DNA of 32,371 bases from positions 1-32,371 of the forward strand of contig JAHDEX010000048.1 of the NCBI GenBank assembly GCA_020628545.1, read 5' to 3'. This document shows positions 24,105 to 31,569 of the stretch, one piece after another. The stretch comes from Paracoccaceae bacterium (GTDB taxonomy: Bacteria > Pseudomonadota > Alphaproteobacteria > Rhodobacterales > Rhodobacteraceae). Under the pieces are notes generated by a model. That model did no database searches. It saw nothing but the letters and a program-made list of their open reading frames with translations, and was not told where the DNA came from. Position numbers and translations under genes: made by a program. Each line of letters starts with the position of its first letter. Position 1 is the stretch's first letter.

Positions 24105-25166
24105 ATGACAAACAACACAGCAGGCTCCGTACGTTTCGATAGCGTGGTGAAGAAATACGGAGAGGTCACCGCGCTCAAGCAGCTCGACCTCACCATCGAT
24201 CCGGGTAAGCTGGTCACGCTGCTGGGGCCAAGCGGCTGCGGGAAGACGACCACACTCCGCCTGATCGCCGGGCTCGAAATGGCAACCGAGGGGCGCATCC
24301 ATATCGGCGGCGAAGATGTCACCCATCTGACGGCGACCTATCGCAAGGTTTCGATGGTGTTCCAGTCGTACGCGCTTTTCCCGCATATGACGGTGCGCGA
24401 GAACGTAGCCTATGGGCTGACGGTGAAGTCGATGCCGAAAGCGGAGGCTGCGCAAAAGGCGGAGGATGGCCTTGCCCTCGTTGGCCTCGCCGGTTTTGGG
24501 GACCGCTTGCCAAGTGAATTGTCAGGCGGCCAGCAGCAGCGCGTCGCGGTTGCACGCGCGATCGTGCTGGAGCCAGAGGTTCTGCTTCTTGATGAGCCGC
24601 TCTCGAACCTCGACGCCAAACTGCGCCGCCATGTACGCGAGGAAATCCGTCAGATTCAGCAACGCCTTGGCCTGACGGCCGTCTATGTCACACATGATCA
24701 GGAAGAGGCGATGGCCGTTTCCGACGACATCATCGTGATGAACAACGCGGAAATCGCACAGATCGGAACGCCGAATGACCTCTACGAGGCGCCGTCGTCT
24801 GCCTTCATCGCTGATTTCATCGGGGACGCGAACCTTGTCCCTTGCGAGATCGCAAGCGCCGAGAATGGCAGAGCATCGGCTCTTGTGAATGGTCAGACAC
24901 TGACGATCCCAAGCAAAAGTCTTGGCAAGGGTCCGGCCAAGCTGGTGCTGCGCCCCCATGCACTGAGCCTCAACGCCCCCGAAACCCCCGGACTGAAGGG
25001 CGAGGTGAGCTATGCGGCCTATCTCGGAAAGGAAATGCAGTACACCATCGAGACACCAGTTGGGCCGCTCTTCGTCATCGCTCCCGTTCGTGCCAACCCT
25101 TTTGTGCAGGGCGATAGTGTTTCGATTGGCATCGACGAGGCGCAAGCACGGCTGGTTGCGGCCTAA
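24105..25166 (+). CDS. ABC importer ATPase (AfuC-like)
   Basis: A 353-residue nucleotide-binding subunit. Walker A is GPSGCGKTT (41-49), Q loop is VFQSYALFPHMTV, signature is LSGGQQQR (about 138-145), Walker B is EVLLLDEP (about 160-167) and the switch His is in YVTHDQEEAM. A C-terminal TOBE-type regulatory domain spans about 240-350. This is the CUT2/Fe/POPT layout shared by AfuC, FbpC and PotA. It starts 10 bp after the permease stop and completes the importer. Confidence 0.95.
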   Translation: MTNNTAGSVRFDSVVKKYGEVTALKQLDLTIDPGKLVTLLGPSGCGKTTTLRLIAGLEMATEGRIHIGGEDVTHLTATYRKVSMVFQSYALFPHMTVRENVAYGLTVKSMPKAEAAQKAEDGLALVGLAGFGDRLPSELSGGQQQRVAVARAIVLEPEVLLLDEPLSNLDAKLRRHVREEIRQIQQRLGLTAVYVTHDQEEAMAVSDDIIVMNNAEIAQIGTPNDLYEAPSSAFIADFIGDANLVPCEIASAENGRASALVNGQTLTIPSKSLGKGPAKLVLRPHALSLNAPETPGLKGEVSYAAYLGKEMQYTIETPVGPLFVIAPVRANPFVQGDSVSIGIDEAQARLVAA

Positions 25167-25181
25167 CGTGGGAAACATGTG

Positions 25182-25859
25182 ATGCATTCCGTCTTACATC
25201 ACAAAGGCGAGATCCACGACCTGCGGTCTGAAGATTGGCTGAAAACCATCGAAGGCGAGGGGTTCTTGGCAGTCATATTCGATTGCGACGGAACGCTTGT
25301 GGAAAGCTCGGACGCTCATATGCACTGCATGCAGGCGGCGGTAAGGGATCAGGGTGTGGAGATGCCGGGGGACTGGTACCTGGCGCGCACCGGCTTGGAT
25401 CGCCTGAGCTTGTTACGGGAATTCGTTGAATATGCCGGCTCTCCGTTCGACATTGAGCGAGCGCAAGATCGCAGCATCGCTCTCTATAGCGAATTTGCTA
25501 ACCTGATACGTCCAATTGACGCGCCGATCGCTTTGGCAAAGTCCCTGTGGCATCTGGATGTCCCGCTTGCGGTCGTGACAAATGCCGAACACGAGGTTGC
25601 GCAGCAATCACTAAGTCATGTCGGTATTCTGCATCTCTTCGCGCATGTGGTGAGTATTTCGGCAGAGTTTCGACCGAAACCCAGCCCCGACATGTTCGAT
25701 GTGGCCGCCAAAAAGCTTGGCATTCCCACAGCCAAAATATTGGTGTTCGAGGATTCTTCTCAGGGCGTGTCCGCCGCAACTGCGGCGGGCATGTCGGTCA
25801 TCCAACTGGAACATGCCCCAAATGTCGCGCCGTTGTCGCGGGCGCCAAATGGGGGCTGA
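25182..25859 (+). CDS. HAD-superfamily phosphatase/phosphoglucomutase-like protein
   Basis: A 225-residue HAD subfamily I hydrolase. Motif I is FDCDGTLVESS (nucleophile and acid/base Asp), motif II is VVTNA, motif III Lys lies in RPKPSPD and motif IV is VFEDSSQG. The helical cap between motifs I and II is the beta-phosphoglucomutase/sugar-phosphatase type. It lies 15 bp after the ATPase and ends the importer operon. If the importer brings in sugar phosphates, this enzyme would isomerise or dephosphorylate them in the cytoplasm. An N-terminal extension of about 25 residues precedes motif I. A GTG one codon upstream is an alternative start. Confidence 0.85.
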   Translation: MHSVLHHKGEIHDLRSEDWLKTIEGEGFLAVIFDCDGTLVESSDAHMHCMQAAVRDQGVEMPGDWYLARTGLDRLSLLREFVEYAGSPFDIERAQDRSIALYSEFANLIRPIDAPIALAKSLWHLDVPLAVVTNAEHEVAQQSLSHVGILHLFAHVVSISAEFRPKPSPDMFDVAAKKLGIPTAKILVFEDSSQGVSAATAAGMSVIQLEHAPNVAPLSRAPNGG

Positions 25860-25880
25860 CGATGCCCAGACCGATTTTGT

Positions 25881-25904
25881 GGTTAACAAAATTACAATTG
25901 TTCG
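25881..25904. promoter_or_regulatory. Second copy of the putative response-regulator motif
   Basis: Read on the minus strand, 25895-25882 is GTAATTTTGTTAAC, differing at one of 14 positions from 20664-20677. On the plus strand TTACAATTGTTCG (25892-25904) matches 20643-20655 at 11 of 13 positions. It lies 74 bases before the pseudo-receiver start, a suitable place for control of that gene. Confidence 0.55.
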
Positions 25905-25977
25905 CTGATCCACGTGTGTTTTCGGCCTGTGCGCCCTGCGCTCCGCGCCGAATTGTGATCAGAATGCGTCCCTCTCA

Positions 25978-26370
25978 ATGACCTCCGCGCGCCTTGCCTT
26001 GATCGATGCGCGACGGACCCGACGGAGCGAAATGGCAGACCTGCTTAATTCCCATCACCTCAACACTGTTCCCTTGGCCTCGTTATCGGAATTCGAGGAA
26101 GCGCGGCGCAGTCTAAAGTTCGACCTTTTGCTCGCAACGGTCAGCACGTCGTATGCCGGTCCGGTCGACTTCGTCAGAAAAATCCGCAACGCGCATTCTA
26201 TTCCTTTGATTATTCTATGCGATTTCGATGACATCTTCGAGCGCGTCGTCATTCTGGAAGCAGGAAGTGACGATGTCCTCTTCGAACCGATCCACACCAA
26301 GGAGCTGATCGCGCGCATCCGATCCGTTCTGCGGAGAGCGCGTCCGGGGGGCGATACGACGCCGCGCTGA
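25978..26370 (+). CDS. Degenerate stand-alone receiver domain (pseudo-receiver), paralogue of the OmpR-type regulator
   Basis: A 130-residue protein that aligns without gaps with residues 1-120 of the response regulator encoded at 19844-20569, by my count with about 35 identities. Conservation is highest in the alpha4-beta5-alpha5 part (LEAGSDD, ELIARIRSVLRR). Phosphorylation residues are lost: acidic pair D10/D11 becomes D10/A11, acceptor D54 becomes T54, T81 becomes C81 and K103 becomes E103. There is no output domain; the frame ends 10 residues after alpha5. It cannot be phosphorylated in the normal way. OmpR-type regulators dimerise through alpha4-beta5-alpha5, so it may pair with and modulate the full-length regulator. 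No strong ribosome site is visible. Confidence 0.8.
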   Translation: MTSARLALIDARRTRRSEMADLLNSHHLNTVPLASLSEFEEARRSLKFDLLLATVSTSYAGPVDFVRKIRNAHSIPLIILCDFDDIFERVVILEAGSDDVLFEPIHTKELIARIRSVLRRARPGGDTTPR

Positions 26371-26619
26371 ATAGACGGTCCTGCAAGCTGAAGTTCAGGG
26401 CGCCCACCGACCGATTAGGCGGCAAAACCGATGTGGCGGCGATTTGAAAATTTGTTGGTGTGAATGGGGCAGGTCGCAAAGCCTGTGACCGACCAGCACG
26501 GAATTGCCTCTTTTCCACTCGCTGTCTCGTCATGCCGGACTGTTGAACTGCCCAACATCAAGCAATCGCCACTCACAATCAGACGAGAGGCAAGACAGCA
26601 GCTAAAAGGAAGAGGCAAT
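26371..26619. other. Non-coding gap before the PstS-OmpA gene
   Basis: About 250 bases. An in-frame extension from ATG 26464 exists but would place 52 residues before a normal signal peptide, so it is not taken as coding. An AT-rich stretch (GATTTGAAAATTTGTTGG, near 26440-26457) may hold a promoter. The shared response-regulator motif is not seen here. Confidence 0.4.
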
Positions 26620-28230
26620 ATGAGTGTCTTAAAATCAGTTTCGGGTAACCTACTCTACAGCACAGCGCTTGTGGCGGTCACAACACTATTCTCGACACAC
26701 GCGCTTGCGGACACAGTGCAGCTGACAGCGGATGACAGCGGAATGGACCTAAGCGGTGAGTTGATCGATTTCACCGGTGACATCTATGTTCTTCGCACGA
26801 ACATTGGCGACCTGCGAATTCGAGCCGAAGGCGTTCAATGTGAAGGCGAAGGATGCCCTAGCGCGCAAGCGACGACCGACCTTGTCTCCCTTCGCGGCGC
26901 GTCCGACATCGGCTTGGAGTTGATGCCGCTCTTGATCGAGGGATACGCCAATATGGAGGATGCGGGCGTCGATTTCGTTGATCGGCCAAGCGGTCGCGAG
27001 GTTGTGGCATCACTGGCGGCGCAGGGCGGCTTTGGAGATGAGCTCGGTCGCTATCTGATACACTCGTCTGCGACGATCGATGCCTTCACGGCTTTGCGGT
27101 ATGAAACCGCGCAGATTGGTATGGCATCACGCCGAATTACGCCGCCGGAAGCCCGCTCACTGCGCGATGCAGGCGCGGGGCTTATGGTAGCGCCCTCGCA
27201 AGAACATGTCTTTGCGCTCGAAAGCCTCGTGGTTGTCGTTCATCCCGACAACCCGGTACACACACTGACAATGGATCAGGTGAAGGGCATCTTCACCGGT
27301 CGGTATCAGAACTGGCAGCAGGTCGGTGGACCTGACGCGCCGATCACCGTCATCGACCGCGAAGGTTGGTCGGCCAAAAGAGCGTCATTTGCCGAAGCCA
27401 TCTTCGGTGACCCGACAGAGATGAAGGGCCTCCGGAATGCTCTCGTCGTCAAAACCGAGATCGAAGCAGGCGATGGCGTTGCCGGCGACGTAAGTGCGAT
27501 CGGCTACGTCAGCCATGCGAACAAGCGCGGCAATCGCGCCCTGGAGCTTATCAGCGACTGCGGATTGACGATGTCGCCGGATGGCTTTGCCGCGCGAACG
27601 GAAGAATACGCTTTGTTACAACGGCTCTACCTCTACAATCGTGAAAAAGGCCTCGATCAACCGTCGCAAGCGTTCCTCGATTATGTGCTCTCGGGCGATG
27701 CAGATCCGATCATCAGAAAGGCGGGTTTTTTTGACCTGAGTGTCGAGGTGTCGTCTCAAGACAAAGGCACAGAACGCCACCGACGACTCTCTGACACAAA
27801 AGTAGGGTTATACGAACGGGCCTTTGTTGACGACATGCTGGACACGATGGAACAGTATGACCGTCTTTCGACGACATTTCGCTTTCAAACCGGCTCAGCG
27901 CAGGTCGATGAACGTGGGCGCGTGGACATGGAACGACTGCTGCCTTTCCTTGAGACTGTGCCCGCCGGGGCCGAGTTGCTCTTTGTCGGTTTCACGGACG
28001 ATGTAGGGACCTTCGACGCAAATCGTTCGCTCTCGCTCGAACGTGCGAACGCGGTTCTCGATGAAGTGAGGGCATTCGCAGGAAATGCATTGGACGGCTT
28101 CGACATGCAAGCAACGGGGTTCGGTGAAATCGCGCCTGCGCAGTGCAATTCCAGCGCACACGGGCGCAGCGTCAATCGACGCGTGGAAGTCTGGCTTAAG
28201 AGTGCCGACGAACTGGCCCGCGCGAACTAG
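26620..28230 (+). CDS. Periplasmic PstS-like substrate-binding protein fused to OmpA C-terminal domain
   Basis: A 536-residue precursor. The signal peptide covers about 1-31 (SVLKSVSGNLLYSTALVAV, then THALA). A small beta domain (32-85) contains LSGELIDFTGDIYVLRT and the cysteine pair CEGEGC. A phosphate-binding-protein-like domain follows (about 90-375): GASDIGLELMPLLIEGYA, IGMASRRITPPE, GIFTGRYQNWQQVGG and an AIGYVSHANKRG block. The OmpA/MotB-type peptidoglycan-binding domain (about 415-530) has FRFQTGSAQVDERG and FTDDVGTFDANRSLSLERA with the Asp and Arg that hold diaminopimelate. The protein is thus a wall-tethered ligand sensor rather than a diffusing transport subunit. ATG at 26620 is supported by AAAAGGAAGAGG. 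It lies in the same locus as the two-component genes. Confidence 0.88.
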   Translation: MSVLKSVSGNLLYSTALVAVTTLFSTHALADTVQLTADDSGMDLSGELIDFTGDIYVLRTNIGDLRIRAEGVQCEGEGCPSAQATTDLVSLRGASDIGLELMPLLIEGYANMEDAGVDFVDRPSGREVVASLAAQGGFGDELGRYLIHSSATIDAFTALRYETAQIGMASRRITPPEARSLRDAGAGLMVAPSQEHVFALESLVVVVHPDNPVHTLTMDQVKGIFTGRYQNWQQVGGPDAPITVIDREGWSAKRASFAEAIFGDPTEMKGLRNALVVKTEIEAGDGVAGDVSAIGYVSHANKRGNRALELISDCGLTMSPDGFAARTEEYALLQRLYLYNREKGLDQPSQAFLDYVLSGDADPIIRKAGFFDLSVEVSSQDKGTERHRRLSDTKVGLYERAFVDDMLDTMEQYDRLSTTFRFQTGSAQVDERGRVDMERLLPFLETVPAGAELLFVGFTDDVGTFDANRSLSLERANAVLDEVRAFAGNALDGFDMQATGFGEIAPAQCNSSAHGRSVNRRVEVWLKSADELARAN

Positions 28231-28236
28231 ACGGTT

Positions 28237-28275
28237 CCGGTCGGAGGACGGCCATCAGGCTCTCCGACCGGTTTC
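28237..28275 (+). terminator. Rho-independent terminator of the PstS-OmpA gene
   Basis: A perfect 10-bp stem, CCGGTCGGAG (28237-28246) with CTCCGACCGG (28262-28271), then TTT. It begins 7 bases after the stop codon. Confidence 0.75.
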
Positions 28276-28381
28276 GTACCCAATAACGCCACGGCCTCAC
28301 GGCACATACTCGGATACCAAGACTAACGCGCAGTCCTTCAGACCTGCTGACAGAAGGATTTGACCGATCTACAAGAATGCC

Positions 28382-28428
28382 GGGGCCAGCTGACGAGTTG
28401 AGTTAACCGGTTGGCCCCAAACCGACCA
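28382..28428 (-). terminator. Hairpin downstream of the amino-sugar operon
   Basis: GGGGCCAGC (28382-28390) pairs with GGTTGGCCCC-type sequence (28419-28428), about nine pairs including a G-U. It lies 64 bases past the cutC-like stop on the minus strand. The T-run is poor, so termination is only likely, not certain. Confidence 0.4.
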
Positions 28429-28491
28429 TCATCAGCCGGCTATTTGACATAACCCTCATTACCCGCGCTAAACCCCTCCAGATATCCCCAC

Positions 28492-29220
28492 TCACACCCC
28501 AATCCCACACAGCGCCGCCAACCGGCGCAGTTCGGCGGGGTCGAGTGTGCGGGTCATCTCTCCGAAACCGAAGGCCGGGTACTGTGGGGTGAGGGGGACG
28601 CGGGTGCTGCATGACGCGTGAAATGCGGCGAGCGGCGTGGCGGCCAGCAGCTTTGGCAGCGTCGCCGCAGTTATGCCTGCTCCTGCCATGATCTCGATCC
28701 GCCCATCCGCCGCCGCGTGCATGGCGTTCAGCGTTGCGGTCCCGTCCACGGCACGTGCAGCAGCACCTGACGTCAGGACACGGCGGATGCCAAGGGCCAC
28801 GGCATCCTCGATGGCACTTACCGGATCGGCAAGCACATCGATGACCCGGTGCAGCGTCACATCAAGACCCTCGGCGGCGGCGATCATGGTGCGCAGCGCA
28901 TCGATATCCAGCCGCCCCGCCTTTTCGGCCCCGATGACCACACCGCGCAGGCCAGTGTCCCGGACCGCGCGAATGCTCCGCACCGCAACAGTAAGATCCG
29001 CTGCGCTGAGCGTGAAATCACCGCTCCCGGGTCGGATCAGCACATGGGTTTCGATGCCCGCACCCGCCGCAAAAGCTATCAGACCGGGGTCAGGTGTCAG
29101 GCCGCCCACATCCAGCCCGCTGCACAGCTCAATCCGGTCGGCGAGACCGACGCAGGCGGTGATCGCATCTGCACTGTCGACGCAGATTTCGAGCGTGACG
29201 CGTCTATTCGGCGGCATCAT
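28492..29220 (-). CDS. cutC: CutC-family TIM-barrel protein
   Basis: A 242-residue protein with the CutC signatures LEICVDS (near residue 9), ADRIELCSGLDVGGLTPDPG, HVLIRPGSGDF, DVTLHRVIDVL and RVLTSGAAARAVDG. CutC was named for copper homeostasis, but a metal role is disputed and the fold is that of an enzyme. Here it is the last gene of an amino-sugar operon and overlaps the nagA end by 14-17 bases (ATG at 29217 or 29220), which points to a role in carbohydrate metabolism. No copper genes are nearby. Confidence 0.85.
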   Translation of the reverse strand: MMPPNRRVTLEICVDSADAITACVGLADRIELCSGLDVGGLTPDPGLIAFAAGAGIETHVLIRPGSGDFTLSAADLTVAVRSIRAVRDTGLRGVVIGAEKAGRLDIDALRTMIAAAEGLDVTLHRVIDVLADPVSAIEDAVALGIRRVLTSGAAARAVDGTATLNAMHAAADGRIEIMAGAGITAATLPKLLAATPLAAFHASCSTRVPLTPQYPAFGFGEMTRTLDPAELRRLAALCGIGV

Positions 29221-30343
29221 GGCCCCAGACGGACCCAAGTACGCCATCAAGTGGGCTCACGGTGCTCAGGTCTTCGGACAGCAGCACCACGTCCTGCGTC
29301 CGCTGACCCACAAGTGTGGCCAGGTCATCGCGCCCTATCACTTGGGCGGGCGTTGTGATCGCCATGCGCAGCGCCTGTTGCAGAGGCAGGCCGATTGCTT
29401 GCACAAGCCGCCGCACGCCTTCCCCTTGGGTGATATGCGCCCCAGCGAGATTGCCTTCGGCGTTGACAAGGCGGCCGTCCACGAGCCGCACTGGCTGACC
29501 ATAAAGGTCAAACTGATCCGGTCCGCCCACCGTCGCCATCGCGTCGGAGACGAGAAACATCAGGTCCTCTGCCGGACGCGCCCGCAGCGCAAGCGCGATC
29601 ATCCGGTCGTCCACGTGATAGCCGTCGCAGATCATGCCCGAACGGAGGTGCGAGTTGATGATCGCCCCAACCGCCCCCGGCTCGCGCGAGGTCATGGGCG
29701 ACATGGCGTTGAAAAGATGTGTGGCGCAGGTTGCACCTGCACTGATCGCGCTTTCCACAGCATCAGCGCTGGCATCGGTATGCCCGAGTGAGACGATGAC
29801 ACCCATCGCCACAAGGGCCGCGATCTGGTCATTGCTGGCGGCCTCGGGCGCGACTGTCATCAAAACGGTGACATCATTGGCGCGCAACCGCGTGACCACC
29901 TGCATCGTCTTGTCATCAAGCACCCGGATGCTGTTCACATCGTGGGTGCCGCGCCGGGCCTCAGCGATATGCGGGCCTTCGATGTGGATGCCGATGATGC
30001 CTGTGTCATCTCGCGCTGCAATTGCGGCCTCGGCCGCCGCCGCCAGAACTTCGGGGGCGTCGGTGATCACCGTGGGCATCACGGCCACCGTGCCGAACTG
30101 ACGATGTGCGTTGGCAATGGTGCGCATCCCTGCCAGTGTCGGAGAGCTGTTGAGCATCACGCCACCGCCACCGTTCACCTGCAGATCGACAAAGCCGGGC
30201 GTCAGGCATCCTTTGATCTGCAAAGCGTCCTCTCGCCCCGCAGCAAGATCCGCGACTTTCCCGTCGACGATCCGCACCGCCTGCCCGGCAGAGACCTCTT
30301 GACCGTCAAAGATTAGGTCCGGCGTGATCCAAAGGTCTTTCAT
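29204..30343 (-). CDS. nagA: N-acetylglucosamine-6-phosphate deacetylase (or the galactosamine equivalent)
   Basis: A 379-residue amidohydrolase-superfamily enzyme that removes acetate from N-acetylhexosamine 6-phosphate. The family blocks are PGFVDLQVNGGGGVM (near 50-64), IGIHIEGPHIAEARRG with the metal Glu, VSLGHTDASAD and THLFNAMSPMTSREPG with metal His residues, CDGYHVD, and VSDAMATVG with the catalytic Asp. It overlaps the aldolase-subunit gene by 4 bases (ATGA), with AAGGAGG inside that gene's end. With a KbaZ/GatZ-like neighbour the real substrate could be N-acetylgalactosamine 6-phosphate (AgaA role). Confidence 0.9.
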   Translation of the reverse strand: MKDLWITPDLIFDGQEVSAGQAVRIVDGKVADLAAGREDALQIKGCLTPGFVDLQVNGGGGVMLNSSPTLAGMRTIANAHRQFGTVAVMPTVITDAPEVLAAAAEAAIAARDDTGIIGIHIEGPHIAEARRGTHDVNSIRVLDDKTMQVVTRLRANDVTVLMTVAPEAASNDQIAALVAMGVIVSLGHTDASADAVESAISAGATCATHLFNAMSPMTSREPGAVGAIINSHLRSGMICDGYHVDDRMIALALRARPAEDLMFLVSDAMATVGGPDQFDLYGQPVRLVDGRLVNAEGNLAGAHITQGEGVRRLVQAIGLPLQQALRMAITTPAQVIGRDDLATLVGQRTQDVVLLSEDLSTVSPLDGVLGSVWGHDAAE

Positions 30344-31569
30344 ATCGCCTCCTTAAAGAAGTACGGGGCCAGCGCGGTTTCGATCTGGGCATGGATCAGG
30401 CGTTTGGCCTGCGTGCCGGGCAAAGCATCGGCGCGGTCCAACACCTCAGGCGCAAACACGCGGGCGAGGTCCTTATCCGCGAATGTCTGCGGGATGTCAG
30501 CGAGAAGGTCATCCACCGCCGCCTGAACGGCAGGGACCGGCCAATAGTAGCGCACACGATCCGCAAGCCCGAAGTGGCGCTGGTCCTGAAGGGCGGCAGC
30601 GTCGCCGGTGTAATGCCCCTGCCAATACTTTGGGTTGTCCACCATCACCGCTTCAACGGCGGCCTGCAAAGCCCCCTTGGTCGCGCGCAATTGATCCAGT
30701 TGGTAAAGCGCGTGGCGATACGCGAAGGTCAATGCGGGACCCACCTTTTGAAACGCAAAGCCGAGTGCCGCAAGGCGGGGGAAAACGCTGTCGTGCTGAT
30801 AGTCGGTGGAATGCGCCTCAAGGCAAACGCCAGGGCGATCCGCAATCGCCTCTTTCAGTTTCGGGTCCCGTGACATGGGCAGGTGATGCACCGCGGTCGG
30901 GCTGAATTCTACCCCCGGCTGCACGACAAGCCCACCGATCAGCTTTGCCATATCTGCAAAGGTGTCATCATGCGCGGCCAGCGTCGCGCGCGCTGCCGCA
31001 GGTGTGGACGCGGGGATATCGCCCGCCTCATCCACGCGGGCCCCACCCGGGGGCGGCACTTCGGTTCCCACGACAAAAAGCAGATCGGGGGCGACCGCAA
31101 CACAGGCGCGCGCGAGATCGGCAGAGCGGTCCGCCGTTAGCGCGTCGTCGAGTTGCGCGGCCTCACCGGCGCAACCCTCGGAGCAATCGAGATGGATTTT
31201 TGAAAACCCGGCAGCGACAAAGCTTTGCACGAGCGTCCGCGCTTTTTCCATCGCCGCATCCGCAGGCAATGAGCGCCACACTTGTGTACCAAGATGGTCA
31301 CCGCCAAAGATAATACTCTCGCGCGGCGCACCAACGGCGTCGGCATGGCGATGTACCTCTGCGATGAAATCGGCAGGCTGCATGCCCATGTAGCCGCCGT
31401 CCTGATTGACCTGATTGCTGGTCGCTTCGATCACAACACTTTGGCCCAGCCGATGTGCCAGTCGCAAGGACGCCTGCAAGACATCGGGGTGCGCCGAGCA
31501 GACCGAGGGGATCGCCACCGCCGCGCCGGCGCGGTTTTGCGCCACGATATCGCGCAAGACGTCACCCAT
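30340..31569 (-). CDS. D-tagatose-1,6-bisphosphate aldolase subunit GatZ/KbaZ-like protein
   Basis: A 409-residue member of the GatZ/KbaZ/AgaZ family: VCSAHPDVLQASL (near 23-35), VIEATSNQVNQDGGYMGM, GGDHLGTQVW, GFSKIHLDCSEGCAGE, FVVGTEVPPPGG and CLEAHSTDYQ. In enteric bacteria it stabilises the catalytic aldolase subunit GatY/KbaY. No GatY/KbaY is in view, and some family members have been proposed to act alone, for example as a tagatose-6-phosphate kinase. It points to a galactosamine/tagatose-6-phosphate route. The start overlaps the ROK gene by 8 bases. Confidence 0.87.
   Translation of the reverse strand: MGDVLRDIVAQNRAGAAVAIPSVCSAHPDVLQASLRLAHRLGQSVVIEATSNQVNQDGGYMGMQPADFIAEVHRHADAVGAPRESIIFGGDHLGTQVWRSLPADAAMEKARTLVQSFVAAGFSKIHLDCSEGCAGEAAQLDDALTADRSADLARACVAVAPDLLFVVGTEVPPPGGARVDEAGDIPASTPAAARATLAAHDDTFADMAKLIGGLVVQPGVEFSPTAVHHLPMSRDPKLKEAIADRPGVCLEAHSTDYQHDSVFPRLAALGFAFQKVGPALTFAYRHALYQLDQLRATKGALQAAVEAVMVDNPKYWQGHYTGDAAALQDQRHFGLADRVRYYWPVPAVQAAVDDLLADIPQTFADKDLARVFAPEVLDRADALPGTQAKRLIHAQIETALAPYFFKEAI

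Noticed and set aside
26464..26619. N-terminal extension of the PstS-OmpA gene from ATG 26464
   Set aside because: It would add 52 residues before a normal signal peptide, and the internal ATG at 26620 has a strong ribosome site.
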